Assembly (NCBI RefSeq): GCF_000377705.1 | Contig: NZ_KB898624.1 | Location: 240,516-304,515 of the forward strand | Length of the DNA stretch: 64,000 nucleotides | Source: Salsuginibacillus kocurii DSM 18087 | Lineage (GTDB): Bacteria; Bacillota; Bacilli; Bacillales; Marinococcaceae | Direction of reading: 5' to 3' | Shown here: positions 10,466-19,194 of the stretch, piece after piece | How the letters are laid out: each line of letters begins with the position of its first letter | Position numbering within the stretch: the stretch's first letter is position 1 | Position numbers and translations under genes: made by a program | Notes under the pieces: model-generated | Told to the model about the DNA's origin: nothing | Seen by the model: the letters and a program-made list of their open reading frames with translations, nothing else | Databases searched by the model: none

Positions 10466-10493
10466 AAAAAGAAGCTGGTCTCAACCAGCTTCT
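10466..10493 (-). terminator. Rho-independent terminator of the thiolase gene
   Basis: AGAAGCTGGT / ACCAGCTTCT stem with a short TGAG loop and a TTTTTATTC tail on the minus strand, 20 bases past the thiolase stop. Confidence 0.9.
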
Positions 10494-10511
10494 ACAGGGT
10501 TATAACAGGCT

Positions 10512-11699
10512 TTAGCGGTGATGGTTTTCTACGATTAACGCTGTACCTTGGCCGCCTCCGATACATAATGTTGCCAGTCCGGTTTGTTTTTGTTCGCGCT
10601 TTAATCCATAGAGAAGTGTAGTTAATACACGCGCCCCTGAAGCACCAATTGGATGCCCCAACGCTATGGCACCGCCGTACTGATTCACTTTATCTTCAGG
10701 TAACTGCAAATCTTTTACGACAGCGAGAGACTGAGCGGCAAATGCTTCATTTGCTTCAATTAAATCCAGCTCCTCTACCGACAACTTGGCTCTTTCAAGT
10801 GCTTGTTTTGTAGCCGGAACTGGTCCGTAACCCATAATTTGAGGATCTATCGCGGCATTGCCGTAGGAGCGGATCGTGGCCAGTGGTTCTACCCCTAATT
10901 CTTCAGCTTTTTCTTTAGCCATAACGACAAGCATCGCAGCTCCGTCGTTAATCCCGGAAGCATTTCCGGCGGTCACTGAGCCTTCTTTTTTAAAAGCAGG
11001 TTTCATTCGTTCTAATTGATCAATGGTTAAACCATGTTTCGGGAACTCATCGTCTGAAACGATGACATCTTCTCCTTTTCGCTTAGGAATGGTTACAGGA
11101 ACAATCTCCTCCTCAAATCGCCCTTCCTTTTGTGCTTGTTCCGCCCGTTGTTGGCTGCGCAGGGCAAATTCATCCTGGTCGTCACGGCTAAATCCCCAGC
11201 GTTCTGCAATATTTTCTGCAGTAATTCCCATATGAACGTCACTAAACGCATCCATCAGTCCATCTTTTAACATCGTGTCAACCATTTTACTGTCGCCCAT
11301 GCGCGCTCCCCAGCGGGCATTAGGTACAACATAAGGGGCATTGCTCATACTTTCTGTACCGCCGGCTAGTATGACATCTGCATCACCTAACGCGATAAAT
11401 TGGGCAGCCATGCTGACACTACGAAGGCCTGAGCCGCACAGCTTATTGATGGCTATGGCCGGCGTGGAATCAGGAAGCCCAGACTGAAGAGCTACTTGTC
11501 GGGCTACATTTTGGCCCAGTCCTGCAGATAGAATATTTCCTACAATTACTTCATTAATTTCTTCAGCTTCAATCCCTGCTCGTTCAACCGCCGCTTTTGA
11601 AGCGCTTACACCGAGATCAACAGCAGACAGGGAAGACAAGCTCCCCCCAAAGTTGCCAATCGGTGTACGCGCTGCACTTGCTATTACAACTTCTCTCAT
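10512..11699 (-). CDS. Acetyl-CoA C-acetyltransferase (thiolase)
   Basis: Thiolase of 395 residues that splits acetoacetyl-CoA into two acetyl-CoA or runs the reverse condensation. All catalytic residues are present: Cys88 in [10 protein letters not shown], His349 in [10 protein letters not shown] and Cys379 in CIGGGQG. It is a single-gene unit: its own terminator follows, and a consensus sigma-54 promoter lies about 50 bases upstream. That ties it to the CoA-transferase/GntP/SDR operon, for which it would complete the path from 3-hydroxybutyrate to acetyl-CoA. It could also supply acetoacetyl-CoA for polyhydroxybutyrate, but no PHB synthase is visible here. Confidence 0.93.
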   Translation of the reverse strand: MREVVIASAARTPIGNFGGSLSSLSAVDLGVSASKAAVERAGIEAEEINEVIVGNILSAGLGQNVARQVALQSGLPDSTPAIAINKLCGSGLRSVSMAAQFIALGDADVILAGGTESMSNAPYVVPNARWGARMGDSKMVDTMLKDGLMDAFSDVHMGITAENIAERWGFSRDDQDEFALRSQQRAEQAQKEGRFEEEIVPVTIPKRKGEDVIVSDDEFPKHGLTIDQLERMKPAFKKEGSVTAGNASGINDGAAMLVVMAKEKAEELGVEPLATIRSYGNAAIDPQIMGYGPVPATKQALERAKLSVEELDLIEANEAFAAQSLAVVKDLQLPEDKVNQYGGAIALGHPIGASGARVLTTLLYGLKREQKQTGLATLCIGGGQGTALIVENHHR

Positions 11700-11737
11700 T
11701 TACAGTCACTCTCCTTTACCTTATTCCTCTATAACAA

Positions 11738-11755
11738 ATGCAAAGTGTGTGCCAA
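11738..11755 (-). promoter_or_regulatory. Sigma-54 (-24/-12) promoter of the thiolase gene
   Basis: Minus-strand TTGGCACACACTTTGCAT, a full match to the -24/-12 consensus. It differs from the CoA-transferase promoter at only two positions across 18 bases. It lies about 40 bases upstream of the thiolase ATG. Confidence 0.9.
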
Positions 11756-11824
11756 GTCCCTGTCCACTTAGAGTGCAACGTGTTATAGAAGCCGGATAAA
11801 ATGTAAGAAAGGTTGAAAAGAAAA

Positions 11825-13333
11825 CTAAAACTGATAAAGTTCCTTATATTTTGAAGACAGATAAGCAAGAAGTGGTTTAGGGTTTGTCCCTTCTCCCGTT
11901 ACATCCTGTAATATATCCACAGGCTTTTTCATCGAACCATGTTGATGAATATGTTTGGTTAACCATTCTTTAATTGGAGCTAAGTTGCCTGCTTGTACAT
12001 AATCATCAAATTGAGGAAGGTCTTTTACCATCGCATTTTTAAATTGAGCCGCATAAATATAGCCAAGTGCATAAGAAGGAAAATAGCCAAATGCTCCAAA
12101 TGCCCAATGAACATCTTGCAAGACGCCGACCCCGTCATGTGGTGGTTCCACACCTAAATACTCTTTCATTTTTTCATTCCAGGCTGAGGGAAGGTCCTGC
12201 ACCTGTAAATCCCCAGATATGATCGCTTTTTCGAGTTCATATCGTAAAATAACATGAAGGGAATAGGTCATTTCATCAGCTTCAATTCGAATGAGAGAAG
12301 GCTTTGCTTCATTAATTGCTTTATAAAATGTATTTAGTGGGATGGAATCAAATTGTCCATTCGCCTGCCTTTTTAGTTTGTCGTAATGATTCTCCCAAAA
12401 CCCATAATGACGCCCGACGAAATTCTCCCAGAAGAGCGATTGCGACTCATGAATTCCCATCGAGGTACCACCGCACAAAACGGTCCCTAACAACTCTTCA
12501 GAAATGTTTTGTTCGTATAGAGCGTGACCTCCTTCATGGATGGTACCAAAAACAGCTGTTCGAAAATCAGACTCATCATATTTCGTGGTGACTCTTACAT
12601 CGTATGGATTCAAGTTCAGGGCAAACGGATGGACCGTTTCATCTAATCGGCCAGCTTCAAAATCATATTGCATGGAGTTTAAGACATCCAAGCTAAACGC
12701 TTCTTGATTTGCTTTTGGAAACGTAGTAAATAAAAAATCTGTTTCCGGCTTGTTGTCGGAGTGCATAACACCTTCTACCAACGGGGTGAGTCCATCTCTC
12801 AATTCCGTAAAAACGTTATCTAATGTATCTACCGTCATCCCTGGTTCATAATCATCTAATAAGGTATTGTACGGATGTCCCTCATATCCCCAGTAACCGA
12901 GAAATCTCTTTTTAAAATCGATGATCTTTTCTAAATAGGGCTGGAAACTAGAAAAATCTCCATTTTCTTTCGCTTCTGCCCATACCGATTCAGTTTGAGA
13001 AGCAAGAATTTCATATTCTTTGTATTCCTCTTCAGGGATCTTTTTCATTTTCATGTAATTCTTGTTTAATTCTTCAGCTGAACGTTTACTTATTGGTGAC
13101 ACATCGTCAGACTCAAGTATCTCGTCAATATAGGCTTTCATTTCATCAGAGGTTTGAATCTTGAATACTTCTGTTGATAAAGTGCCAAGGGCGTTAGAGC
13201 GCTGTTCTGCCCCCTTTTTTGGTGCCTTCGTCCGCAGGTCCCAATTCATAAGGCCAATTGCTTGATTATAGGCATCCATTTGCTGCATTAATTGCCGAAA
13301 CTGTTGTTCAGTTTGTTTGACATCACGCGTCAT
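11825..13333 (-). CDS. Metallocarboxypeptidase, Taq/M32 family
   Basis: Zinc carboxypeptidase of the M32 family that removes C-terminal residues from peptides in the cytoplasm. The metal site HEGGH lies at about 266-270 in FGTIHEGGHALYEQN. Downstream, GTSMGIHESQSLFWEN and the C-terminal WAFGAFGYFPSYALGYIYAAQ are family hallmarks. With the ATG at 13333, preceded by GAAAGGA at eight bases, the protein has 502 residues, almost the same as Bacillus YpwA. An ATG nine codons earlier lies before the ribosome site. It is divergent from the HesB-like gene. Confidence 0.93.
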   Translation of the reverse strand: MTRDVKQTEQQFRQLMQQMDAYNQAIGLMNWDLRTKAPKKGAEQRSNALGTLSTEVFKIQTSDEMKAYIDEILESDDVSPISKRSAEELNKNYMKMKKIPEEEYKEYEILASQTESVWAEAKENGDFSSFQPYLEKIIDFKKRFLGYWGYEGHPYNTLLDDYEPGMTVDTLDNVFTELRDGLTPLVEGVMHSDNKPETDFLFTTFPKANQEAFSLDVLNSMQYDFEAGRLDETVHPFALNLNPYDVRVTTKYDESDFRTAVFGTIHEGGHALYEQNISEELLGTVLCGGTSMGIHESQSLFWENFVGRHYGFWENHYDKLKRQANGQFDSIPLNTFYKAINEAKPSLIRIEADEMTYSLHVILRYELEKAIISGDLQVQDLPSAWNEKMKEYLGVEPPHDGVGVLQDVHWAFGAFGYFPSYALGYIYAAQFKNAMVKDLPQFDDYVQAGNLAPIKEWLTKHIHQHGSMKKPVDILQDVTGEGTNPKPLLAYLSSKYKELYQF

Positions 13334-13470
13334 GTTATTCATCCTTTCAAGTACAGACATTGATTACGGGTACAATACTTCCACGTTCTATTATAGCGAC
13401 TGAATTAACATTCAGTAAACGATTATTTCTTTTTGATCTCAGTCAATATTTCGTAAAGGAGACTACCACC

Positions 13471-13776
13471 ATGAATCTTACCATTACAACCGAAGCAGCT
13501 AGCCACTATAAAGAGGAAATGGAGCTAGCAGAAGGAGATATACTGCGGCTATTTTGCCGGGTAGGCGGCGTAGGCTCAGGGGGATTTTCAATTGGAGTGA
13601 CGGTCGAACAAGAAGTTCCTGCAGACGCTTATTCTGTGCAAGTTGAAGGGATTACATTTGTGGTACATGAAAGCGATGCGTGGTATTTGGATGGAATGGT
13701 TATTGACTATAATCAAGACCTGGACTATCTACACTTCGAAAATAAAAAAATCGGGGATGTAATTAATCCCCGATAA
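13471..13776 (+). CDS. HesB-like (YneR-type) protein without the Cys triad
   Basis: Protein of 101 residues with the HesB/IscA-like beta fold pattern: MNLTITTEAASHYKEEM, then LRLFCRVGGVGSGGFSIG and a C-terminal LHFENKKIGDVINPR. It resembles YneR/YqkB proteins of Bacillus, whose function is unknown. Only one Cys is present, so the three-Cys iron-sulfur site of IscA is absent. This contrasts with the selenocysteine HesB protein at 33091-33384. The start at 13471 has AAAGGAG ten bases upstream; the open frame continues upstream without another good site. Its last codons form a hairpin that serves as terminator for the convergent gene. Confidence 0.8.
   Translation: MNLTITTEAASHYKEEMELAEGDILRLFCRVGGVGSGGFSIGVTVEQEVPADAYSVQVEGITFVVHESDAWYLDGMVIDYNQDLDYLHFENKKIGDVINPR
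13750..13774 (-). terminator. Terminator for the convergent minus-strand gene, inside the HesB-like 3' end
   Basis: ATCGGGGAT / ATCCCCGAT stem followed on the minus strand by TTTTTTTATTTT. The polarity of the T run shows that it serves the minus-strand gene ending at 13786, although it overlaps the last codons and stop of the plus-strand gene. Confidence 0.8.
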
Positions 13777-13785
13777 AATAAGTAT

Positions 13786-13992
13786 TTACATGCGAAACAT
13801 CGGATAGCGTTCTTCAAACGTCGCAGCAGAATCGACTGCTTGCTGCATTTCTTTAAACGATCGTTTAAATTGTTTTAATTCTTCTGCCGAGGCTTCTTCT
13901 GAAGATAATTCGGACTGTAGCTTGGATTCTGCTCGGCGCAACGCTTGTTCTGTCTGAAAAATCGCATCTAAACGCTGCTGTTTCATATCCAT
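13786..13992 (-). CDS. Small helical protein of unknown function
   Basis: A 68-residue protein I do not recognise. It is rich in Gln, Glu, Lys and Ala with heptad-like spacing (AIFQTEQALRRAESKLQSEL), so it probably forms an amphipathic helix or coiled coil; there is no signal peptide or membrane segment. GGGGGA lies nine bases before the ATG at 13992; an ATG three codons earlier is too close to that site. It lies 81 bases downstream of ypsC on the same strand and has a strong terminator. Confidence 0.6.
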   Translation of the reverse strand: MDMKQQRLDAIFQTEQALRRAESKLQSELSSEEASAEELKQFKRSFKEMQQAVDSAATFEERYPMFRM

Positions 13993-14072
13993 TTTTCCCA
14001 TTCCCCCTAGACAATAATTCGTCTAAAGTAAAGGATATGCGGGTTATTTAGGAAATATGCCTAAAACATTAA

Positions 14073-15209
14073 TTATACACGGGGCGGTTTCGGCCCCCAA
14101 TACTGGTAATAGTCTGTTTTAATATTCCCGTTATATAGTTTTCGCTTCTTAGTGGCTTGTTTGCCAAACCGCTGTTCAAATTGCTCGTCAGAAGTCAATA
14201 CATAATACGACCAGGTGGAAAGAGACTTGAATGTTTTCCCCATTTCTTTATATAACTTTGCGACCTCTTTTTTATCCTCTAACCGTTCTCCATACGGCGG
14301 ATTACAAATAATAACGCCATATTCTTGTTTCGCAGTCAAATCCGTTACTTGCATTTGCTTAAATTGAATGTCATTGTGAAGGCCTATTTCTTCAGCATTT
14401 TGCTGTGAGAGTTCTACCATATCATGAGAAATATCAGAGCCAGACACGAAAAGCGGACGATCATATTCGGCCAAATCTTCAGCTTCTATGCGAGCATTTT
14501 CCCAAATAGAGCTATCCATCCACTCCCAGTATTCTGATACAAAGCTTCGGTTAGAGCCTGGGGCAATATTTTTCCCAATCATAGCTGCTTCAATCGGAAT
14601 GGTGCCTGAACCACACATAGGATCAACAAATGGGCGGTCTGGATGCCAATTCGTTAATTGGATAAGAGCAGCAGCTAACGTTTCTTTTAGCGGGGCTCTA
14701 CTATGAAACGGCCGGTATCCCCGTTTGTGTAATCCATTCCCTGTGCTATCTAATGTTAACGTTGCTACATCTTTGTGCAGGGAGACTTCAATCCGGTATA
14801 GTTCTCCGGTTTCTTCAAACCAGCTCGTATTGTATGTTTCTTTCAATTTTTCTACAACAGCTTTTTTAACAATCTTCTGGCAGTCCGGCACACTATGAAG
14901 CGTTGACTTCACCGACCGACCAATGACTGGAAACTCACCGTTTTCGGGAATGAATTCGGGCCAAGGCAGGGCTTTTGTTTGTTCAAACAATTCATCAAAC
15001 GACTTAACCTTAAACGAGCCAATTTCAACTTTGATTCGATCTGCTGTTCGAAGCCATAAATTCGCCCGGCATAATGCTTCTTGATTACCAGTGAAACGAA
15101 CTAGCCCATTTTCCACTTGAAGATCTTCATAGCCTAACTGTCTAAGTTCTTTAGCTACTATCGCTTCTAGTCCCATGGTAGCCGTGGCAATATAAGTAAG
15201 TGTTGACAT
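14073..15209 (-). CDS. ypsC: THUMP-domain RNA methyltransferase, YpsC family
   Basis: SAM-dependent N2-guanine methyltransferase acting on RNA, probably 23S rRNA as for its RlmL/RlmK relatives. The 378 residues start with a ferredoxin-like/THUMP region (TYIATATMGLEAIVAKELRQLGY). The Rossmann methyltransferase domain has DPMCGSGTIPIEAAMIGKNIAPG and the catalytic NPPYGERL. AAGAGGGA lies before the ATG. As in Bacillus, the gene lies just downstream of rnpB. Confidence 0.92.
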   Translation of the reverse strand: MSTLTYIATATMGLEAIVAKELRQLGYEDLQVENGLVRFTGNQEALCRANLWLRTADRIKVEIGSFKVKSFDELFEQTKALPWPEFIPENGEFPVIGRSVKSTLHSVPDCQKIVKKAVVEKLKETYNTSWFEETGELYRIEVSLHKDVATLTLDSTGNGLHKRGYRPFHSRAPLKETLAAALIQLTNWHPDRPFVDPMCGSGTIPIEAAMIGKNIAPGSNRSFVSEYWEWMDSSIWENARIEAEDLAEYDRPLFVSGSDISHDMVELSQQNAEEIGLHNDIQFKQMQVTDLTAKQEYGVIICNPPYGERLEDKKEVAKLYKEMGKTFKSLSTWSYYVLTSDEQFEQRFGKQATKKRKLYNGNIKTDYYQYWGPKPPRV

Positions 15210-15464
15210 CGGTTATCCCTCTTTTCTTAAAATAAAGAGCTCTTTTTTCATGTTGAATTCTTACACGTTCGTGTACCAGCAATAAATATACCCATCCTCC
15301 ATGCATGTATAGGGTGCACGGCTGATTTGCTTTATAAAAAGGTTCTGTTAAAGAGTCGGGTTGTATTCCTGCCCTGCTCGTCCTGTAAACAGGCTTCTCG
15401 GCAATCCTGAAATATCAACTCTTGATCAACAAGGTCTTTTAACAGCGCCCATAAAAAAGAAAAA

Positions 15465-15480
15465 ACCCCTAATTAGGGGT
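15465..15480 (-). terminator. Rho-independent terminator of rnpB
   Basis: Perfect palindrome ACCCCTAATTAGGGGT followed on the minus strand by TTTTTCTTTTTT, directly after the RNase P RNA. Confidence 0.93.
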
Positions 15481-15487
15481 CTCAGAG

Positions 15488-15900
15488 GCTAGATAGCACC
15501 TTATAAGCCATGTTCTGTCCCTCAGTGCTGCGACGGCTATTAACCTCGCACGTTGGGAGCAATCATCTCTCTGCAGCGGGTACGACCCACCGCCCTTCCT
15601 TTCCGTTGAATTCCTTCAGGAAGGCGCCCCTACCATATTTTTGGGTTTCTCGCTCGAGGGGTTTACCTCGTTCCACTCCGTACGTTTCCGCACGGACTAC
15701 GTCACTGTGGCACTTTCAAGGAGCTCAAATCCTATCTTATTACTAAGACGTAGATTTTTCTCCTGCCGTCAGCCCAGCGCAGAGCCAGGCTGCCCTGACT
15801 TATGGTTTCGTCAGGCACGAACATTACGATCATCTCAGATCGTGCGAGCATGGACTTTCCTCTGCACACAGAGTGCAGCGATTGCTTAGGTGCTCTCCAG
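15488..15900 (-). ncRNA. rnpB: RNase P RNA, Bacillus type (class B)
   Basis: Catalytic RNA of RNase P, which trims the 5' leader of tRNA precursors. On the minus strand the conserved core GAGGAAAGTCCATGCTCGC is present near the 5' end, and the 3' end reads ATAAGGTGCTATCTAGCC. Helix P1 closes by AGCACCT near 15894 pairing with AGGTGCT near 15496, which sets the approximate ends. The length of about 410 bases fits type B RNase P RNA (about 400 in Bacillus subtilis). A perfect terminator follows. The position between gpsB/ypeP and ypsC matches Bacillus. Exact ends are estimated. Confidence 0.95.
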
Positions 15901-15950
15901 CTTCAAGCACGAACTACATTGTAGCGAATTTATGTTCGAATTGCAAGGGG

Positions 15951-16343
15951 TTATTGCTTTTGAATTCCTTGTTTAGCTAAATAATCAGCTTCTTTGTTTG
16001 TACGGCCGGGTATCCATTTAACAAAAAAGAGGCTAAGATCCGCGCTTAGTAACAGTATTTCTTTAAGGTAAGGCTTATAAGCTGGGTTGTCTACTTTACC
16101 ATGATTTGCAGCATCATCTACAAGTTGAGAATCCGTGTAAAACATGGCTTCAGTAATTCCATGGGCGACACAATACTCAAGCCCTTTTTGAAGAGCTAAA
16201 AATTCAGCTTCGTGATTTGAATAATTTGCCCCCAGATAATAGCTCTTGCGATATACATCTCCATTTTCATATTTAATAAAGACTCCGGCCCCTGAGTGGC
16301 CTGGGTCGCCACTACTTGCACCGTCTACATAAATATGGAGCAT
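15951..16343 (-). CDS. ypeP: RNase HI-like protein (YpeP type)
   Basis: RNase H-fold protein of 130 residues. The four acidic active-site positions are present: Asp7 in YVDGASSG, Glu47 in HEAEFLAL, Asp71 in YTDSQLV and Asp120 in NKEADYLA. It should therefore be able to cleave RNA in RNA/DNA hybrids, although the Bacillus subtilis relative has been reported as weak or inactive under some conditions. GTGGGG lies six bases before the ATG at 16343; an upstream in-frame GTG overlaps that site. It is separated from gpsB by 18 bases. Confidence 0.85.
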   Translation of the reverse strand: MLHIYVDGASSGDPGHSGAGVFIKYENGDVYRKSYYLGANYSNHEAEFLALQKGLEYCVAHGITEAMFYTDSQLVDDAANHGKVDNPAYKPYLKEILLLSADLSLFFVKWIPGRTNKEADYLAKQGIQKQ

Positions 16344-16361
16344 ATGTTTCCCCACTTCTTA

Positions 16362-16691
16362 TCAAGATTCGTGCAGCTTACTTCCAAATACTTCTTTCTC
16401 CAAATTTGATAACCGCCGCAATATATCATAATTGGTGGAGCCTGCAGCAGGAGGAGGGCTTTGCTCCGTAGTTGCCTGCGTCTCCTGAGAGCGTCTTGGA
16501 GGTTGACTTGTTTGCTTTTTCAAGCGTTCAACTTCATGTTCTAATGATTTAAGTTGGTCCTGAAATGTTTCATAGTCCTGGATCACAATATCAAGAAATT
16601 GGTCAACATCGTCTTTATTATAACCTTTCATGCTTGATTTAAATTCCTTATCTAAGATATCTTTTGCAGTTAACTGAATGGATGATGCCAT
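16362..16691 (-). CDS. gpsB: Cell division protein GpsB
   Basis: Coiled-coil adaptor that moves between septum and side wall and guides penicillin-binding proteins during growth and division. The N-terminal DivIVA-like domain ([28 protein letters not shown]) is followed by a coiled coil, then a Gln/Pro/Ser-rich linker and a C-terminal trimerising helix ([13 protein letters not shown]). The protein has 109 residues, slightly longer than the usual 95-100 because of the linker. GAGGAGG precedes the ATG at 16691; an earlier GTG-type start would precede this site. Confidence 0.93.
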   Translation of the reverse strand: MASSIQLTAKDILDKEFKSSMKGYNKDDVDQFLDIVIQDYETFQDQLKSLEHEVERLKKQTSQPPRRSQETQATTEQSPPPAAGSTNYDILRRLSNLEKEVFGSKLHES

Positions 16692-16766
16692 AATGACTGC
16701 CTCCTCGTCTTCTCCCAAAAGGTAGAGAACTTGTTTTTATTATTTTTTCAAAAGCTATGAAAAAAG

Positions 16767-17342
16767 TCAATTTTCCTCTTCAAACCAGGATGCCTCCGCA
16801 TGCTCCCACTCATATTCACTAATAGTGTCTTGCACCTCATCAGGAGTAATAAACAAAATGGAGTAGTTGCTATTTTGTTCCTTCCGTCTCGCCGCCTCTA
16901 ACATAAAGCGGGGACTTCCCGGTTGGTCTTCATCATATAAAAGCAGCAGTCCCTCACTTTTATCCACCAAAAAATCATTTTTAGCTCTCAATTGATAAGG
17001 CCCGTCATACCCTCCTTGATAGAGCGGCTGATAATGATCAACGGCTTCTTTTAAATAAGCATATCGTTCTTGAGCTATCTCGGGCCAAATACTTTCCTGG
17101 CCTTCAAAGGGAGGGAAAATAGCAAGTCCAACCGCATAGTCATTTTGTAATTCTATTGCAGCTTCTACAGCCCATTGTTCCACTCCGGGTTGTCCACTTG
17201 AAAGGAGCCACTCTCCTCCTTCTTCAACAAAAGCAAGCAGTCGCTTTTTTAATGTCATTTTTATAAATTCGATTTCTTTTGCATCCGGTTGGAAAATCCC
17301 TAATTCTGGTGGTTTATATCCACTTACTGCAAGAATTCTCAT
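16767..17342 (-). CDS. ypsA: YpsA family protein (DUF1273)
   Basis: SLOG/LOG-like Rossmann-fold protein of 191 residues (start RILAVSGYKPPELGIF; later YDEDQPGSPRFMLEAA, the family's nucleotide-binding region). In Bacillus, YpsA is linked to gpsB and affects cell division and stress responses when overproduced; its ligand is not firmly known. GAGGTG lies four bases before the ATG at 17342. The gene lies upstream of gpsB on the same strand with a 75-base gap. Confidence 0.9.
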   Translation of the reverse strand: MRILAVSGYKPPELGIFQPDAKEIEFIKMTLKKRLLAFVEEGGEWLLSSGQPGVEQWAVEAAIELQNDYAVGLAIFPPFEGQESIWPEIAQERYAYLKEAVDHYQPLYQGGYDGPYQLRAKNDFLVDKSEGLLLLYDEDQPGSPRFMLEAARRKEQNSNYSILFITPDEVQDTISEYEWEHAEASWFEEEN

Positions 17343-17372
17343 AAAGCACCTCACAAATAAAGGTATGTAAAA

Positions 17373-17399
17373 AGAAAAGCTGAAGAACTCAGCTTTTCT
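17373..17399. terminator. Hairpin terminator after cotD
   Basis: AGAAAAGCTGA / TCAGCTTTTCT stem, T-rich on the minus-strand side, between the cotD stop and ypsA. Confidence 0.75.
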
Positions 17400-17416
17400 A
17401 TATGATATATTTTATA

Positions 17417-17758
17417 TTACCACGGGCGCGGACGTGGTCTTGGTGGCATATGCTGGCCCATAGGTCCGTGGCCTTGAGGCCCCATATGCCCATTGGCTTG
17501 CGGTCCCATCGCATCTGGTGCTCCCATCTGTCCTTGCATATTGTTAGGTCCCGGACCGCATTGAAAATGCTGATGATATACTTGATCTACCGTTGACTGC
17601 GTATGAGGATAAGAGTGTAAATGCTTATATAAGTGTTTATTCACATGAGTAGTGTGACTTGGGTGAATTTCAGGCACTATATACTCACAACACTTTTCCT
17701 GAACATGCTGCTGGGTCGGATGACAAACTGGTGGAAGCATAATTGGCCGACGACGCAT
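17417..17758 (-). CDS. cotD: CotD-like inner spore coat protein
   Basis: Small spore coat protein of about 113 residues, made in the mother cell during sporulation. It shows the CotD pattern: PPVCHPTQQHV, CCEYIVPEIHPSHTTHVNKHLYKHLHSYPHTQSTVDQ, then FQCGPG, with many His and few Cys. The C-terminal part is Gly/Pro/Met/Gln-rich with imperfect GPQ/GPM repeats. AAGGAGG lies close to two possible starts; I use the ATG at 17758 because the protein then opens RRRPIMLPP like other CotD proteins (the alternative, 17767, adds three residues). A single-gene unit with its own terminator. Confidence 0.85.
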   Translation of the reverse strand: MRRRPIMLPPVCHPTQQHVQEKCCEYIVPEIHPSHTTHVNKHLYKHLHSYPHTQSTVDQVYHQHFQCGPGPNNMQGQMGAPDAMGPQANGHMGPQGHGPMGQHMPPRPRPRPW

Positions 17759-17924
17759 AGCATTCATTCCCTCCTTTATCTGACCTATGATTACTGTATG
17801 TTTGAATTAGACACCTTGTACTAGGATTAACACCTATTTCTGCTTTTTCGACAATAACTAGGCTATATGGAAGGCGAATAATGGCGGTCTATGCGCTTGC
17901 CCGGGAAATAAATCCTCTCTCCAC

Positions 17925-19169
17925 TCAGGAAATATTCATTTCTGACTTTTCTATTTTTTCTCGCAGCCGTTTTGTTCTTTTATCTAATTCTCCCCATTCA
18001 GCAGATGGGCAGCTGTCTTTCAAATGGAGACAGACGTTATATGCACTAATATAATCTTTCACTTTATGTTCAAGCTGTTTGGCATATTCGATTCCAGCTT
18101 GATAAGCATAGCTTTCTGAGCGTCGATAAACCTCGGCAAACAATGGAAGAGCTTGTTCTGTATTCCCACATTTTTTATAAAGACATGCTTTGCGAAACAT
18201 AAGCTCACTGGTGGCGGGTGACGTTATTTTCTCATAGCAGGAAAGAGCTGAACGGAAATCACGGTTTGCTTCATGCCATTTAGCTATTGCGCCCGTTTCT
18301 GTTTCATCGCGTCCTCTTGTTATAACCCTTCTGGATATATCAATATATAAAAGAATTAAACTCAGGACATCTTGTTCATTGTGCTCTAAAATGCCTTCTA
18401 CATAGGAGAGATCCCCTGATTTTAAATAATCAAAGTAAAGCATTGGCGCTAAGTAGCCTGGAACATCATCTTCTCTATGCACGCCTAATATGTCATTTTC
18501 TATAACCGAAAGTTTGCAGGATGGCAGGCGGTCTTTAAACAAGCGCCTGGCTGCGTGCAGGAGATCAAAATGACCAAACGCAGGAAGCTTTGGCACATTA
18601 TCTTTAACAAAGGTATGCCTTGTTTTTACTTGCGGCCAATCGAAAGACTTTCCATTAAAAGTTACAAGCTTACGATCTGTTCCGATATCGGTTAAGAAAT
18701 GGTAATAAAAAGCGACTTCGTGTTCAGGTCCTGGCAATAACCATTGCGTCACGACAACTTGGTCTCCCTTTACCTCAGCAGCTCCAAGCAGAAAAATGGT
18801 TGTTCCTGCACCGCCTTGTAATCCGGTTGTCTCTGTATCAAAAAACAAAAGGTCTGTTTCGGAAGTGTCACCATCTGGTGTAAGCGGGTGGTTCGTAATC
18901 GTAGAAGCGGCCCACTCATTAACTATTTCCTTTAGTTCATTCGTTTCTTTTTTGTTAAATATGGAAGGTAAGCTATACGTTTGCTTTCTTTTATAAATAT
19001 ACATATCTTCGAACCAACATATTTCCATGGCGGAAGACGACCATTTTTCCTGTTCAGTCTGTGCCTCTTTTTCAATAGATAACGAAACATCCACTGGTTG
19101 CTCCGGTTCTCGTGCAGGCTCATCGGCACGTATCATATGTTTTTTTAGCCGATTTAATTTCTCTTTCAT
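17925..19169 (-). CDS. mrfB: RNase H-like exonuclease MrfB (YprB)
   Basis: Metal-dependent DnaQ-like exonuclease that works with MrfA in mitomycin C lesion repair in Bacillus subtilis. The catalytic FFDTETTGL motif sits near residues 108-116; the further acidic positions LVTFNGKSFDWP and HNEQDVLSL are present. The C-terminal third is a helical TPR-like region (LMFRKACLYKKCGNTEQALPLF). The 414 residues match the family. It directly follows mrfA with a 25-base gap, as in Bacillus, which supports joint function. Confidence 0.92.
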   Translation of the reverse strand: MKEKLNRLKKHMIRADEPAREPEQPVDVSLSIEKEAQTEQEKWSSSAMEICWFEDMYIYKRKQTYSLPSIFNKKETNELKEIVNEWAASTITNHPLTPDGDTSETDLLFFDTETTGLQGGAGTTIFLLGAAEVKGDQVVVTQWLLPGPEHEVAFYYHFLTDIGTDRKLVTFNGKSFDWPQVKTRHTFVKDNVPKLPAFGHFDLLHAARRLFKDRLPSCKLSVIENDILGVHREDDVPGYLAPMLYFDYLKSGDLSYVEGILEHNEQDVLSLILLYIDISRRVITRGRDETETGAIAKWHEANRDFRSALSCYEKITSPATSELMFRKACLYKKCGNTEQALPLFAEVYRRSESYAYQAGIEYAKQLEHKVKDYISAYNVCLHLKDSCPSAEWGELDKRTKRLREKIEKSEMNIS

Positions 19170-19194
19170 GCTTTCTCTCCTTTATTAGCATGCA

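Noticed and set aside
15330-15380. Similarity of AAGGTTCTGTTAAAG here to AAGGCTCTGTTTAAGG near 46480
   Set aside because: Only about 12 shared bases with no extension; too weak to call a repeat.
15510-15889. Open frames on the plus strand across the RNase P RNA
   Set aside because: They lie opposite a highly structured conserved RNA and have no ribosome sites or family matches.
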